Source: DASXAI01 sp963728985 (GTDB lineage: Bacteria > Actinomycetota > Acidimicrobiia > Acidimicrobiales > Ilumatobacteraceae). Taken from it: a stretch of 64,000 bases of DNA. The stretch is from assembly GCA_963728985.1 (NCBI GenBank), contig CAVSME010000001.1:558001-622000 (forward strand), read 5' to 3'. The notes below the pieces were generated by a model that saw nothing but the letters and a program-made list of their open reading frames with translations, made no database searches and had not been told where the DNA came from. Positions 1-7,784 of the stretch are shown one piece after another. The position numbers and the translations under genes are program-made. Numbering within the stretch: position 1 is the first letter of the stretch; each line of letters opens with the position of its first letter.

Positions 1-539
1 ACGCCCGCTTCCGCTGGGTCATCGACCCGATCGACGGTACGTCCAACTACGTCCGCCACGTCCCCATCTGGGCGTCGCTGCTGGCCCTCATGGACGGCGC
101 CGACGTCGTGGTCGGCGTGGCCTCGGCGCCGGCGCTCGGGCGGCGGTGGTGGGCGGCACGGGGCGAGGGCGCCTTCGCCGACGGCGAGCCCATCGCCGTA
201 TCCGGTGTGGCCAGCCTCGACGAGGCCCACCTCGCCCACGCCGGGGTGGGCACGTTCTACGAGTACGGCGGCGGCGACACCCTCGTCGCCCTCACGAGGG
301 ACGTGTGGCGGTCACGCGGCCTGGGCGACTTCTGGATGCACTGCCTGGTCGCGGAAGGCGCCTTCGACGTCGCTGTCGAGCCCATCGTGTCGCTCTGGGA
401 TCTCGCCGCCCTCACGGTCATCGTGGAGGAGGCGGGGGGCCGCTTCAGCGACCTCGCCGGCAATCCCGGGCCCGCCGGGGGGTCGGCGCTGTCGTCGAAC
501 GGCATCCTGCACGACGAGGTGCTGGCCCGCTTCAGGTGA
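1..539 (+). CDS. Inositol monophosphatase family protein (HisN-like), 5' truncated
   Basis: The reading frame is open from the window edge (first whole codon at base 3) to a TGA at 537-539, giving about 178 visible residues, so the N-terminal part is missing. The family metal-binding motif DPIDGT is visible near the start, followed by SNYVRHVP. A second motif, LWDLAAL, matches the conserved WD-x-AA metal site near the C-terminus. The family hydrolyses phosphate monoesters with Mg2+. In actinobacteria such proteins are often histidinol-phosphatase (HisN) or inositol-1-phosphatase, and the sequence alone does not decide between them. The 3' end overlaps the convergent kynureninase gene by 8 bp. 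Confidence 0.85.
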   Translation, partial: ARFRWVIDPIDGTSNYVRHVPIWASLLALMDGADVVVGVASAPALGRRWWAARGEGAFADGEPIAVSGVASLDEAHLAHAGVGTFYEYGGGDTLVALTRDVWRSRGLGDFWMHCLVAEGAFDVAVEPIVSLWDLAALTVIVEEAGGRFSDLAGNPGPAGGSALSSNGILHDEVLARFR

Positions 540-1725
540 CGGCGGCCCGCCGCCGGTGCGCGGCGGTGTCCCACTCGGCCGCACCCATCACCGCCACCAG
601 GCGGTCGGCGGCGTCCCACACGTCGACGAAGCGCGTGTAGAGCGGGCCGAAGCCGAACCGCAGGAGGTCGGGCTCGCGGAAGTCACCGATCACCCGGCGA
701 TCGATGAGCGCCTGCACGACGGCGTAGCCATCCGGATGAGCGAGGCACACCTGCCCGCCACGATCGGCCGCCGCCGCCGGCGACACCAGCGCGAACGCGC
801 CGGCCAGCCGGTCGGCCACGAGGTCGATGAACAGCGCCGTGAGGGCCATGCTCTTCGCTCTCACCTCGGCCAACGACACGCCGTCATACGCGTCGAGGGC
901 GGCCTCCAGCGCCGCCATGGACACGATCGGCGGCGTGCCCGCCAGCAGCCGCCCGATCCCGGGCGCCGGCTCGTAGTCGGGGGCCATGGCGAAGGGTTGC
1001 GCGTGCCCCAACCACCCGGCGAGTGGCTGGCGCGCCGCCTCCTGGTGGCGCCGGGCGACGTAGGCGAACGCCGGCGCGCCCGGTCCCCCGTTGAGGTACT
1101 TGTAGGTGCAACCAACGGCGAAATCCACATCGGCGCCGTCCAGGTCGACAGGCACGACGCCGACGGAGTGGGAGAGGTCCCACAGCACGAGGGCGCCCGC
1201 CTCGTGCGCCGCCGCCGTGAGTGCGTTGAGGTCGTGCAGCCGGCCGCTCTGGTAGTTCACGTGGCTGCGCACCACGACGCCGACGTCAGGGCCGAGGGTG
1301 CGGGCCACCGAGGCGCCGGCCACCGACCCGACGATGTAGCGATCGGTGGGGAAGTCGTCGGCGTCGATCAGCACCTGGGGCCGATCCGGCCGCAGCGCAC
1401 GCGCCACCACCAGGAGCTTGTAGAGGTTGACCGAGGTGGAGTCGCACACCACCACCTGGCCCGGCGCCGCGCCCACCAGCGCGCCGATGCGGTCGCCGAG
1501 GCGCGCCGGCGCCTCCCACCAGCCGTTGGTGTTCCAGGAGCGGATGAGGTCGACGCCCCACTCCTGCTCCACGGTGCGGGCCACCGCGGCGGGCACCCCG
1601 ACGGGCAACGCGCCGAGCGAGTTGCCGTCGAGGTAGATCAGCCCGTCAGGGATGCGGAAGCGGGCGCGCAGGCCCGCCAGCGGGTCGGCAGCGTCGAGAT
1701 CGAGGGCCTCGTGGCGCTCAGTCAC
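532..1725 (-). CDS. kynU: Kynureninase
   Basis: This 397-aa PLP enzyme cleaves kynurenine to anthranilate and alanine, or 3-hydroxykynurenine to 3-hydroxyanthranilate, in tryptophan catabolism. The PLP-binding lysine lies in CTYKYLNGGPGAPAF, a kynureninase hallmark. The N-terminal IYLDGNSLG and the C-terminal RFGFGPLYTRF are also family signatures, and the length is normal. The GTG start (1725) overlaps the end of the upstream thiolase gene by 8 bp, so the two are probably co-translated. No other kynurenine-pathway gene is visible in the window. Its company is a thiolase pair, which is unusual. Confidence 0.93.
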   Translation of the reverse strand: MTERHEALDLDAADPLAGLRARFRIPDGLIYLDGNSLGALPVGVPAAVARTVEQEWGVDLIRSWNTNGWWEAPARLGDRIGALVGAAPGQVVVCDSTSVNLYKLLVVARALRPDRPQVLIDADDFPTDRYIVGSVAGASVARTLGPDVGVVVRSHVNYQSGRLHDLNALTAAAHEAGALVLWDLSHSVGVVPVDLDGADVDFAVGCTYKYLNGGPGAPAFAYVARRHQEAARQPLAGWLGHAQPFAMAPDYEPAPGIGRLLAGTPPIVSMAALEAALDAYDGVSLAEVRAKSMALTALFIDLVADRLAGAFALVSPAAAADRGGQVCLAHPDGYAVVQALIDRRVIGDFREPDLLRFGFGPLYTRFVDVWDAADRLVAVMGAAEWDTAAHRRRAAVT

Positions 1726-2917
1726 GCTCCGAGCCGACGACCGACACGAAGCTCACGCACGCGCCCGGCGCGCCGCCGAGGTTGTGGGTGAGGGCCTTCG
1801 TCTTGCCGGCGGCGACGCTGGCGATCTGGCGCTCGGCCGGGGCCTCACGACGCAGCTGCAGCCACGCCTCGAACAGCATGCGCAGACCGGAGGCGCCGAT
1901 CGGGTGGCCGAACGACTTCAGGCCGCCGTCGGGGTTGACCGGCAGCTCACCGTCGAGATCGAACGTGCCGGCCAGGACTTCCTTCCAGCCCATGCCCCGC
2001 TCGGCGAAGCCGAGGTCCTCCATGAGGACCAGCTCGGTCGGGGTGAAGCAGTCGTGCACCTCGGCCATGGCCAGCTCGGCGCGCGGGTTGGTGATGCCGG
2101 CCTGCTGGTAGGCGTCCTCGGCCGAGCGCACGACCTCGCGGAACGAGGTGTAGTCGTACGTGGGGTCGATGGGACCGGCGGCGGGGCCAGCCACGAACGA
2201 CAGGGCCTTCACGAACAGCGGCTTGTCCGTGTACTTGTAGGCATCCTCGGCCCGCACCACGATGGCGGCGGCCGAGCCGTCGCTCACGCCCGAGCAGTCG
2301 AAGATGCCGAGCGGGCCGGCCACGAGCGGCGAGCAGGCGATGGTGTCCTTGGCCACTTCCTTGCGGAACTGCGCACGCGGGTTCAGGGCGCCGTTGCGGT
2401 GGTTCTTCCAGGCGATCCGAGTGAGGACGTCCTTCATCTCCTCCTCGTCCACGCCGTACTTGTTGGCGTAGGCCGGCGCCAGGAGGCTGAACGAAGCGGG
2501 CGCCGTGAGCGTGGACATGGTGCCGTCGTTGGGGATGGTGCCGCTGACGAGGCCCGAATAGCCCGAATCCTTCAGCTTCTCGACACCGATGGCCATGGCC
2601 ACGTCGAAGGCGCCGGAGGCCACGGCGTAGCACGCGTTGCGGAACGCCTCCGAGCCGGTGGCGCACATGTTCTCGAGCCGGGTGACCGGCTTGTAGTCGA
2701 TCTTCAGCGGGCGGCTGAGGGTGAGACCGGAGACGCCCGAGCCCATCGTGCCCAGCCAGAACGCGTCCACGTCACCCAGCGGGATGCCGGCCGACTTGAG
2801 CGCCTCGCCGGAGCTGTCGATGAGCATGTCGTCGGTGCTGCGATCCCAGTGCTCACCGAAGGCCGTGCACCCCATGCCGACGATCGCTACCTGGTCCTTG
2901 ATGCCCTTCGACGCCAT
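1718..2917 (-). CDS. Thiolase, SCP-x/acetyl-CoA acetyltransferase type
   Basis: This 399-aa thiolase-superfamily protein resembles the lipid-transfer/SCP-x branch. The nucleophilic cysteine lies in NMCATGSEA (around residue 90), the HDCFT element is present, the catalytic histidine is in GHPIGASG, and a C-terminal cysteine is in GAPGACVSF, so it looks catalytically complete. Start ATG 2917 has an AGGGG ribosome site about 8 nt upstream. One base separates it from the end of the HMG-CoA-synthase-like/DUF35 gene. In archaea and actinobacteria, thiolases of this type work in complexes with DUF35 and HMGS-like partners, so a joint acyl-CoA complex is a reasonable inference. The exact substrate is unknown. 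Confidence 0.88.
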   Translation of the reverse strand: MASKGIKDQVAIVGMGCTAFGEHWDRSTDDMLIDSSGEALKSAGIPLGDVDAFWLGTMGSGVSGLTLSRPLKIDYKPVTRLENMCATGSEAFRNACYAVASGAFDVAMAIGVEKLKDSGYSGLVSGTIPNDGTMSTLTAPASFSLLAPAYANKYGVDEEEMKDVLTRIAWKNHRNGALNPRAQFRKEVAKDTIACSPLVAGPLGIFDCSGVSDGSAAAIVVRAEDAYKYTDKPLFVKALSFVAGPAAGPIDPTYDYTSFREVVRSAEDAYQQAGITNPRAELAMAEVHDCFTPTELVLMEDLGFAERGMGWKEVLAGTFDLDGELPVNPDGGLKSFGHPIGASGLRMLFEAWLQLRREAPAERQIASVAAGKTKALTHNLGGAPGACVSFVSVVGSERD

Positions 2918-2918
2918 G

Positions 2919-4337
2919 TCATTGTCCCCTTTGTGTCGAGGTGGCGCGGATCGGCCGTGCCTTCCAGAAGTAATTGTGCACCCCTTCTGCCGTGAACAGG
3001 CGGCGGAAGGTCATCTCGACCCGGTCACCGATCTTGACGCTGCCCGGATCCACGTCGGTGAGCTCGCACTGGAAGCGGCCCCCACCGTCGAAGTCGATCA
3101 CCGCCGCCACCACCGGCGGTGACAGTGAGTACGCCAGCCGATCGACCGTGAAGGTGGCGATCGTGGCCTGGACGTCGGCCATGCGCACCGGCGTCATCTG
3201 GTCGACCGAGCCGGTCTCCATCGACACCCGTGACGGCGGCAGGTAGACGAACCCCGACTCGTCCTTGCTGCCGAAGAATCCGTACTTCCACGCCGTGGTG
3301 CGGAACGACGGCGGACCGGCGGGCCGGTCGGGCTCGGGCCGGCGGGGCGGCTCGCGGTGCAGGAAGCCCCGCCAGGTCAGGAACGAGGCATAGGTGAGGT
3401 CGTCGCGCGTCGTGGCGATCTGCTCTTGCACCGACGGCGACGGCCGGTGGGCGGCGAGGGCGCCCGTGGTGCGCCAGAGGGTGACGGTGCAGCCGTCGGC
3501 CAGCGTGACGATGGCGATGGTCTTGCCCGCCTCGGCCCGGTCGAGCACGTCGGACAGCATCAGGCCCCAGTGGGCGGTGCCGGTGTTGCCGACCGAGGCG
3601 CTCAGATCGTCGGCGTAGGCCTCGGGGCGGGCGCCCACCACCTTGGCCGCGCCCTTCACCGCCCGGGCGTGCGTGCCGGTCAGCACCACGTGGTCGAGAT
3701 CGGCGGCGGCGACGCCGGCCGACTTCAGCGCGTCGGTGACGGCCTCCTCCACGAGCGGCAGGTAGGCGAACTCGCCGAAGCGCTCCTCCCACTGGCGGGA
3801 GGCGGGCTCACCGGGCAGGCGCCAGCGGTCGAGGAACTCGCCGGTGCTGGTGGCGCCGCCGACGAACTCGGCCACGACGTCCGGCCCGTCGCCGAAGGCG
3901 AAGGCAACGGCGGCGTCGCCCCCGTTGGCCTCGTCGTTGCCGCCCGGCAGGCCGGTGCGGATGTCCGACAGGACCAGCAGGCCGCCGCCGATCCCGGCGG
4001 CGTAGGCGGCACCCAGGCCCGAGCGCACCGAGCCGATGACGTCGACGGTGGGAACCGACGACGGCAGCGCGAGGGCGGCGTGGATGGCGTTGGCGTTCGT
4101 CTTGTCCAGGTACGCCGGCTCGGTGGTGGAGAACCACACGCCCGAGGGCTGGTAGCCGTCAGGAGCGGCCCGCAGCGCCACACGCGCCGCTTCCACCCCG
4201 AGCGACGTGGTGTCCTCGTCGAACGAGGCCACGCTGCGCGTCCCCCGCCCTCCGCCGCTGCCCAGGGTGCCTCCGATGGCCGAACGCTGGAGGCGCCAGT
4301 AGGGCACGTAGGCCCCGTACGAGACGATTCCGGTCAC
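2919..4337 (-). CDS. HMG-CoA synthase-like protein fused to a C-terminal DUF35 OB-fold domain
   Basis: This 472-aa protein has an N-terminal thiolase-fold region of the HMGS/KAS-III type (roughly residues 1-330; MTGIVSYGAYVPYWRL start). A DUF35-type OB-fold tail follows (roughly 350-465; GDRVEMTFRRLFTAEGVHNYFWK). At the position where HMGS enzymes carry the acyl-accepting cysteine (A-C-x-x-G-T) this protein reads IGSVRSG, so the cysteine appears to be serine. The fused layout resembles archaeal HMGS/thiolase/DUF35 channelling complexes, here with the adjacent thiolase supplying an active cysteine. GTG start at 4337 is preceded by TAGGCT and exactly 6 nt, consistent with a leaderless message. 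Confidence 0.8.
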   Translation of the reverse strand: MTGIVSYGAYVPYWRLQRSAIGGTLGSGGGRGTRSVASFDEDTTSLGVEAARVALRAAPDGYQPSGVWFSTTEPAYLDKTNANAIHAALALPSSVPTVDVIGSVRSGLGAAYAAGIGGGLLVLSDIRTGLPGGNDEANGGDAAVAFAFGDGPDVVAEFVGGATSTGEFLDRWRLPGEPASRQWEERFGEFAYLPLVEEAVTDALKSAGVAAADLDHVVLTGTHARAVKGAAKVVGARPEAYADDLSASVGNTGTAHWGLMLSDVLDRAEAGKTIAIVTLADGCTVTLWRTTGALAAHRPSPSVQEQIATTRDDLTYASFLTWRGFLHREPPRRPEPDRPAGPPSFRTTAWKYGFFGSKDESGFVYLPPSRVSMETGSVDQMTPVRMADVQATIATFTVDRLAYSLSPPVVAAVIDFDGGGRFQCELTDVDPGSVKIGDRVEMTFRRLFTAEGVHNYFWKARPIRATSTQRGQ

Positions 4338-4343
4338 CCCGGA

Positions 4344-4349
4344 AGCCTA
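4344..4349 (-). promoter_or_regulatory. -10 box (TAGGCT), leaderless promoter of the HMGS-like operon
   Basis: On the minus strand TAGGCT is followed by 6 nt and then the GTG start. This spacing puts the transcription start at or next to the initiation codon. No Shine-Dalgarno sequence lies between. Confidence 0.55.
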
Positions 4350-4417
4350 CGCTGCAGGTGTCACACCCGTCGAAGTTGCTGAAATTCACGAACTGGAAAC
4401 CCGGGGTCCGCGCTGAC

Positions 4418-4433
4418 GCCGAACGCGTTCGGC
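4418..4433. promoter_or_regulatory. Perfect 16-bp palindrome upstream of the CBM48 gene
   Basis: GCCGAACGCGTTCGGC is a perfect inverted repeat ending 11 bp before the ATG at 4445. It lies in the divergent gap between the HMGS-like operon and the CBM48 gene. It could be an operator for a dimeric regulator. No Shine-Dalgarno or clear -10 is visible beside it. Confidence 0.4.
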
Positions 4434-4444
4434 AAACTCGGATC

Positions 4445-4729
4445 ATGATCACGAAGAAGCGCCATCGGGACGGCCACACCAAGGTCGTCTTCAGCCTCCC
4501 TGACGCCGGCCAGCCCATCTCCGTGGTCGCCGACTTCAACGGCTGGGACCCGAGAGCGCACCCGCTGCGCAAGCGATCGAACGGCGTGCGCAGCGTGGCC
4601 GTGATGCTCCCGCCCGGCACCTGCACCCACTTCCGGTACGTGTCCGGCGACCAGTACTTCGACGACCCGGACGGCGACGGCCTCGAGCCCAACGGATTGG
4701 GCGAGACCCACACGGTCCTCGCCGTTTGA
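4445..4729 (+). CDS. Small CBM48/AMPK-beta-like glycogen-binding protein
   Basis: This 94-aa protein consists of a single early-set/CBM48 domain. The motif VVADFNGWDPRAHPLRKRSN and the ending FRYVSGDQYFDDPDGDGLEPN are typical of isoamylase N-terminal and glycogen-binding domains. ATG 4445 (MITKKRHRDG) is chosen because family members begin there; a longer in-frame extension back to 4358 would run through the palindrome. It presumably binds alpha-glucan; no catalytic domain is attached. Its stop codon abuts the stop of the convergent NfuA-like gene with no base between. Confidence 0.75.
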   Translation: MITKKRHRDGHTKVVFSLPDAGQPISVVADFNGWDPRAHPLRKRSNGVRSVAVMLPPGTCTHFRYVSGDQYFDDPDGDGLEPNGLGETHTVLAV

Positions 4730-5338
4730 TCAGCTGTAGTAGGGGTTCTCGCCGGTGGAGTGATCCGTGGCGTCGATGACCTTGTCGATGCCGGGCACGG
4801 CGTCGGCGATCATCGTCTGCACGCCCTGCAGCATCGTCATGCGACTCATGGAGCAGCCGTGGCAACCGCCGCCCATCGTGAGGTAGGCCCGGCCCTCGCC
4901 ATCGTGGCCCACGAACGTGACGTAGCCGCCATGGGCGGCCAGCGCCGGGTTCACCTCGGCATCGACCACGTAGCGCACCTGGTGGGCCAGCTCGTCGTCG
5001 ATCGTGAGGGTGCCCAGCTGGATGGTCTTGGGCCGGTTCGGGTTGCGCAGGACGAGGCCGTCGATCTCGTAGTCGAGGGTGGCGCCCTCGAGCTGAGGGG
5101 CGTCCTTGGCCGGCACGATGATCTTGAGGCCGTTGGTGGTGCGCACGATGTCGGTGATGTCGGACTTGGTCACGATCTGGAACGACAGGTCGTAGGTGAA
5201 GTCCGGGCCCTCGTCGGCGAGGATCTCGACCCGCACCCCGAGGAGCTCCTTCTCCGGCTCGGCGTCGCGCAACGCCACCAGCTGTTCGGCGGCGACGTCG
5301 GTGACCGTGATGATCTGATCGTCGAGAGTGGCGCTCAC
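4730..5338 (-). CDS. NfuA-like Fe-S cluster carrier (degenerate A-type domain + NifU C-terminal domain)
   Basis: The protein has 202 aa. The first ~100 residues resemble an HesB/IscA-type fold without its cysteines. The second half is a NifU C-terminal domain with the CxxC pair in GGGCHGCSMS, preceded by NPALAAHGGYVTFVG. This is the NfuA arrangement: a scaffold or carrier that holds a 4Fe-4S cluster between two subunits. GTG start 5338 is preceded by TAGCCT and 6 nt. Its -10 box overlaps that of the divergent gene at 5361. Confidence 0.85.
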   Translation of the reverse strand: MSATLDDQIITVTDVAAEQLVALRDAEPEKELLGVRVEILADEGPDFTYDLSFQIVTKSDITDIVRTTNGLKIIVPAKDAPQLEGATLDYEIDGLVLRNPNRPKTIQLGTLTIDDELAHQVRYVVDAEVNPALAAHGGYVTFVGHDGEGRAYLTMGGGCHGCSMSRMTMLQGVQTMIADAVPGIDKVIDATDHSTGENPYYS

Positions 5339-5344
5339 ACCAAA

Positions 5345-5354
5345 AGGCTACCGT
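5345..5354. promoter_or_regulatory. Two divergent leaderless -10 boxes sharing the same TA pair
   Basis: The 22-bp gap holds AGGCTACCGT. Read on the plus strand, TACCGT (5349-5354) lies 6 nt before ATG 5361. Read on the minus strand, TAGCCT (5350-5345) lies 6 nt before GTG 5338. Both hexamers use bases 5349-5350, so only one polymerase can open the site at a time. Confidence 0.55.
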
Positions 5355-5360
5355 CCGACC

Positions 5361-6098
5361 ATGGCGATCGACCACGAACGCATCGTCGGCCACGAAGCTG
5401 CCCAGCTGATCGCCGTGGCTCGTCAAGGCCCGCTGGACGCTCCGGTGCCCGGCTGCCCGGGTTGGGACGTCGCCCGCCTGACCGGCCACGTCGGCCGCGT
5501 GCACCGGTGGGCCACCGCCAGCATCCTGGGCGGAGCCGAGCCCGATGGCACCACGCTCGATCGGCCGCCGAACGGTGACGCCGTCGTGGACTGGGCCGAG
5601 GCCGCCATCGCCCCCCTGGTGGACGCGCTGAAGACGGCACCGGCGCCCGGTACGTGGAACTTCGTCGGCGCCGACGACGCCGACGGCTCGTTCTGGCCCC
5701 GCCGGATGGCCGTCGAGACCTCGATCCACCGCTGGGACGCCGAAGATGCGGTCGGCGGGGCCGGCGAGACCAGCCCGCTGGGCGCCGCCCTCGCCGCGCA
5801 GGGCATCGAGGAGGAGCTCACGCTCATGGGCCCCCGCCTCCTCGCCGGGCGCGACGGCATCGCCATCGGCGGCTCCCTCCACGTGCACTGCTCCGACGTC
5901 GAGAGCGAATGGATGGCGCGCATCGACAAGGGCGTCCTGCGGGCCGAGCGCGGCCATCAGAAGGGTGACGTCGCCCTCCGCGGCCCGGCGTCGTCGGTGC
6001 TCCTCGTGCTCTACCGGCGGCTGCGTCCCGGCGATGGCGGGACCGACGTCGTCGGCGACCCGGAGGTTCTCGACCGCTGGCTCGCACTGGGCGTGTGA
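5361..6098 (+). CDS. DinB/maleylpyruvate isomerase (mycothiol-dependent) family protein
   Basis: This 245-aa protein has the metal-binding pattern of the mycothiol-dependent DinB-like superfamily. LTGHVGRVHRW lies in the first helix pair and ETSIHRWDA further on (the E-x3-H pair), and the opening PGCPGWDVARLTGH is typical. Members use mycothiol or another thiol cofactor for isomerase or transferase reactions, but the substrate here is unknown. ATG 5361 is preferred over an earlier in-frame start because it sits 6 nt after a -10 box. A CDF transporter gene follows 3 bp downstream. Confidence 0.78.
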   Translation: MAIDHERIVGHEAAQLIAVARQGPLDAPVPGCPGWDVARLTGHVGRVHRWATASILGGAEPDGTTLDRPPNGDAVVDWAEAAIAPLVDALKTAPAPGTWNFVGADDADGSFWPRRMAVETSIHRWDAEDAVGGAGETSPLGAALAAQGIEEELTLMGPRLLAGRDGIAIGGSLHVHCSDVESEWMARIDKGVLRAERGHQKGDVALRGPASSVLLVLYRRLRPGDGGTDVVGDPEVLDRWLALGV

Positions 6099-6101
6099 GA
6101 G

Positions 6102-7025
6102 GTGCACGAGGGCAGTCGCAAGGCGATCATCGCTGCCTTCCTGGCCAACCTCGGGATCGCCCTCGTGAAGTTCGCCGGCGCTGCCATCACGGGCTCCGCC
6201 AGCCTCCTGGCCGAAGGCGTCCACTCCCTCGCTGATACCGGGAACCAGGGCTTGCTGTTCCTCGGCGGGAGCCGGGCCCGACGCGAGGCCACCCCTGAAC
6301 ATCCATTCGGCTTCGGCCGTGAGCGGTTCTTCTGGAGCTTCGTGGTAGCCCTCGTGCTGTTCAGCATGGGCGGCCTGTTCGCCATCTACGAGGGGATCGA
6401 CAAGCTGATCCACCCGCACGAGACCGAGGCCCTCGGCGTCGCCGTCGCCATCCTCGCCATCTCCATGGTGCTGGAGAGCCTGTCGCTGCGCACCGCCGTG
6501 CGCGAGTCCCGCCCGTACAAGGGCGAGCTGTCGTGGTGGCGCTTCATCCGATCGTCGCGCCAGCCCGAGCTGCCGGTGGTGCTCCTGGAGGACACCGGCG
6601 CGCTGTGCGGTCTGGTCTTCGCGCTGACCGGCGTGGTGCTGGCGTCCGTGACCGGCGAGCCGCGCTGGGACGCCCTGGGCAGCCTCGCCATCGGCCTGCT
6701 GCTGGTGACGATCGCCATCATCCTGGGGATCGAGATGAAGGCGTTGCTCATCGGGGAGTCGGCCACGCCGGCGGTGCAGGAGGCGATCGCCACGGCGATG
6801 ATCACGGCGCCGGCCGTGCGGCGCTTGATCCACCTGCGCACCGAACACCTCGGGCCGGACGAGCTCCTCGTGGGAGCCAAGCTCGAGTTCGATCGCACCC
6901 TGTCGGTGCCGGCGCTGGCTCAGGCGATCGACGATGTGGAGGCCCGGGTGCGTGCCGTCGTGCCTTCGGCGCGCGTCATGTACGTGGAACCGGATGTGCA
7001 CCACGCCGCCAGTGACGTAACCTGA
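6102..7025 (+). CDS. Cation diffusion facilitator (CDF) family metal transporter
   Basis: This 307-aa membrane protein has about five to six hydrophobic segments. The family HxxxD metal site lies in LLAEGVHSLADTGNQ (TM2), the partner aspartate in PRWDALGSLAIG (TM5), and the C-terminal third is the cytoplasmic ferredoxin-like domain. CDF proteins export divalent metals such as Zn2+, Mn2+ or Fe2+ in exchange for protons; specificity is not readable here. The GTG start lies 3 bp after the preceding stop, so it is probably in the same operon. Confidence 0.87.
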   Translation: MHEGSRKAIIAAFLANLGIALVKFAGAAITGSASLLAEGVHSLADTGNQGLLFLGGSRARREATPEHPFGFGRERFFWSFVVALVLFSMGGLFAIYEGIDKLIHPHETEALGVAVAILAISMVLESLSLRTAVRESRPYKGELSWWRFIRSSRQPELPVVLLEDTGALCGLVFALTGVVLASVTGEPRWDALGSLAIGLLLVTIAIILGIEMKALLIGESATPAVQEAIATAMITAPAVRRLIHLRTEHLGPDELLVGAKLEFDRTLSVPALAQAIDDVEARVRAVVPSARVMYVEPDVHHAASDVT

Positions 7026-7032
7026 CCTTCAA

Positions 7033-7123
7033 CCAACGGGGAGCTCGGAGGACGCCGGGCTGAGAGGGTGGCCGATCCGCCACCGACCCTCGAACCTGAT
7101 CTGGGTAATGCCAGCGGAGGGAC
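7033..7123 (+). promoter_or_regulatory. TPP riboswitch (THI element)
   Basis: Conserved blocks of the thiamine-pyrophosphate aptamer are present in order: ACGGGG near the 5' side, GGGCTGAGAGGG, then ACCTGATCTGGGTAATGCC and AGCGGAGGGA at the 3' side. The last block contains the likely Shine-Dalgarno sequence of the next gene (GTG at 7125). Ligand binding should therefore hide the ribosome site directly. It controls thiamine pyrophosphokinase and the ThiBPQ transporter, which agrees with its ligand. Confidence 0.95.
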
Positions 7124-7124
7124 C

Positions 7125-7784
7125 GTGGAATCGCAGTTCGTCGTCGTCCTCGGGGGATCGCCCCCTCACCCCGGCGTGATGGCCCACCTCAGCGACGACC
7201 GCTTCGTGATCGCCGCCGACTCGGGGCTCGATCACGCCCGAGCGCTCGGGCTCGCCGTCGACCTCGTGGTCGGCGATCTGGACTCGGTGACGCCGGAAGC
7301 ATTGGCGGCGGCCACCGCTGCCGGCGTGCCCGTCGAGCGCCATCCGAGCGCGAAGGACGCCATCGATGCCGAGCTGGCCATCGAGGCCGCGCTCGCTCGT
7401 GACGCCCGCCGGCTGGTCGTGGTGAGCGGCGGCGGTGACCGCCTCGATCACGTGCTGGCCGGCCACCTCGTCCTGGCCCATCCCCGGCTGGCGGCCGTGG
7501 AGGTGCAGGCGTGGGCCGGGCCGGCATGGATCCGCGCCATCCAGGGCCCCGCTCGCACGGCGATCGAAGGATCGCCGGGGGCGTACGTGAGCCTGATCCC
7601 GGTGCACGGGCGAGCCGAGGGTGTCACCACGGGGGGCTTGCGCTTCCCGCTACACGCCGAGCCGCTGCTGGCCGGTTCCAGCCGGGGCATCAGCAACGAG
7701 CTCGTCGGCGGCCCGGCCTGCGTCGTCCTCGAGCGCGGCGCCCTCCTTGTCATCGTTCCCTACGCCCTGGGAGGTGCGTCGTGA
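7125..7784 (+). CDS. Thiamine pyrophosphokinase
   Basis: This 219-aa protein transfers pyrophosphate from ATP to thiamine, making TPP. Family motifs are ADSGLDHARALG, VVGDLDSVTPE and HPSAKDAIDAELAI, and the C-terminal half holds the thiamine-binding ISNELVGG segment. The start is GTG 7125 just after the TPP aptamer; an earlier in-frame start would lie inside the aptamer. Its stop overlaps the start of thiB by 4 bp (GTGA). Riboswitch, kinase and thiamine transporter in one unit form a salvage operon. Confidence 0.92.
   Translation: MESQFVVVLGGSPPHPGVMAHLSDDRFVIAADSGLDHARALGLAVDLVVGDLDSVTPEALAAATAAGVPVERHPSAKDAIDAELAIEAALARDARRLVVVSGGGDRLDHVLAGHLVLAHPRLAAVEVQAWAGPAWIRAIQGPARTAIEGSPGAYVSLIPVHGRAEGVTTGGLRFPLHAEPLLAGSSRGISNELVGGPACVVLERGALLVIVPYALGGAS

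Noticed and set aside
205..1791. 528-codon open frame across the phosphatase end and opposite kynureninase
   Set aside because: It crosses two clear genes in wrong frames and has shadow composition.
7068..7124. Upstream extension of thiamine pyrophosphokinase
   Set aside because: The extra residues would be encoded by the TPP aptamer; GTG 7125 fits the family N-terminus.
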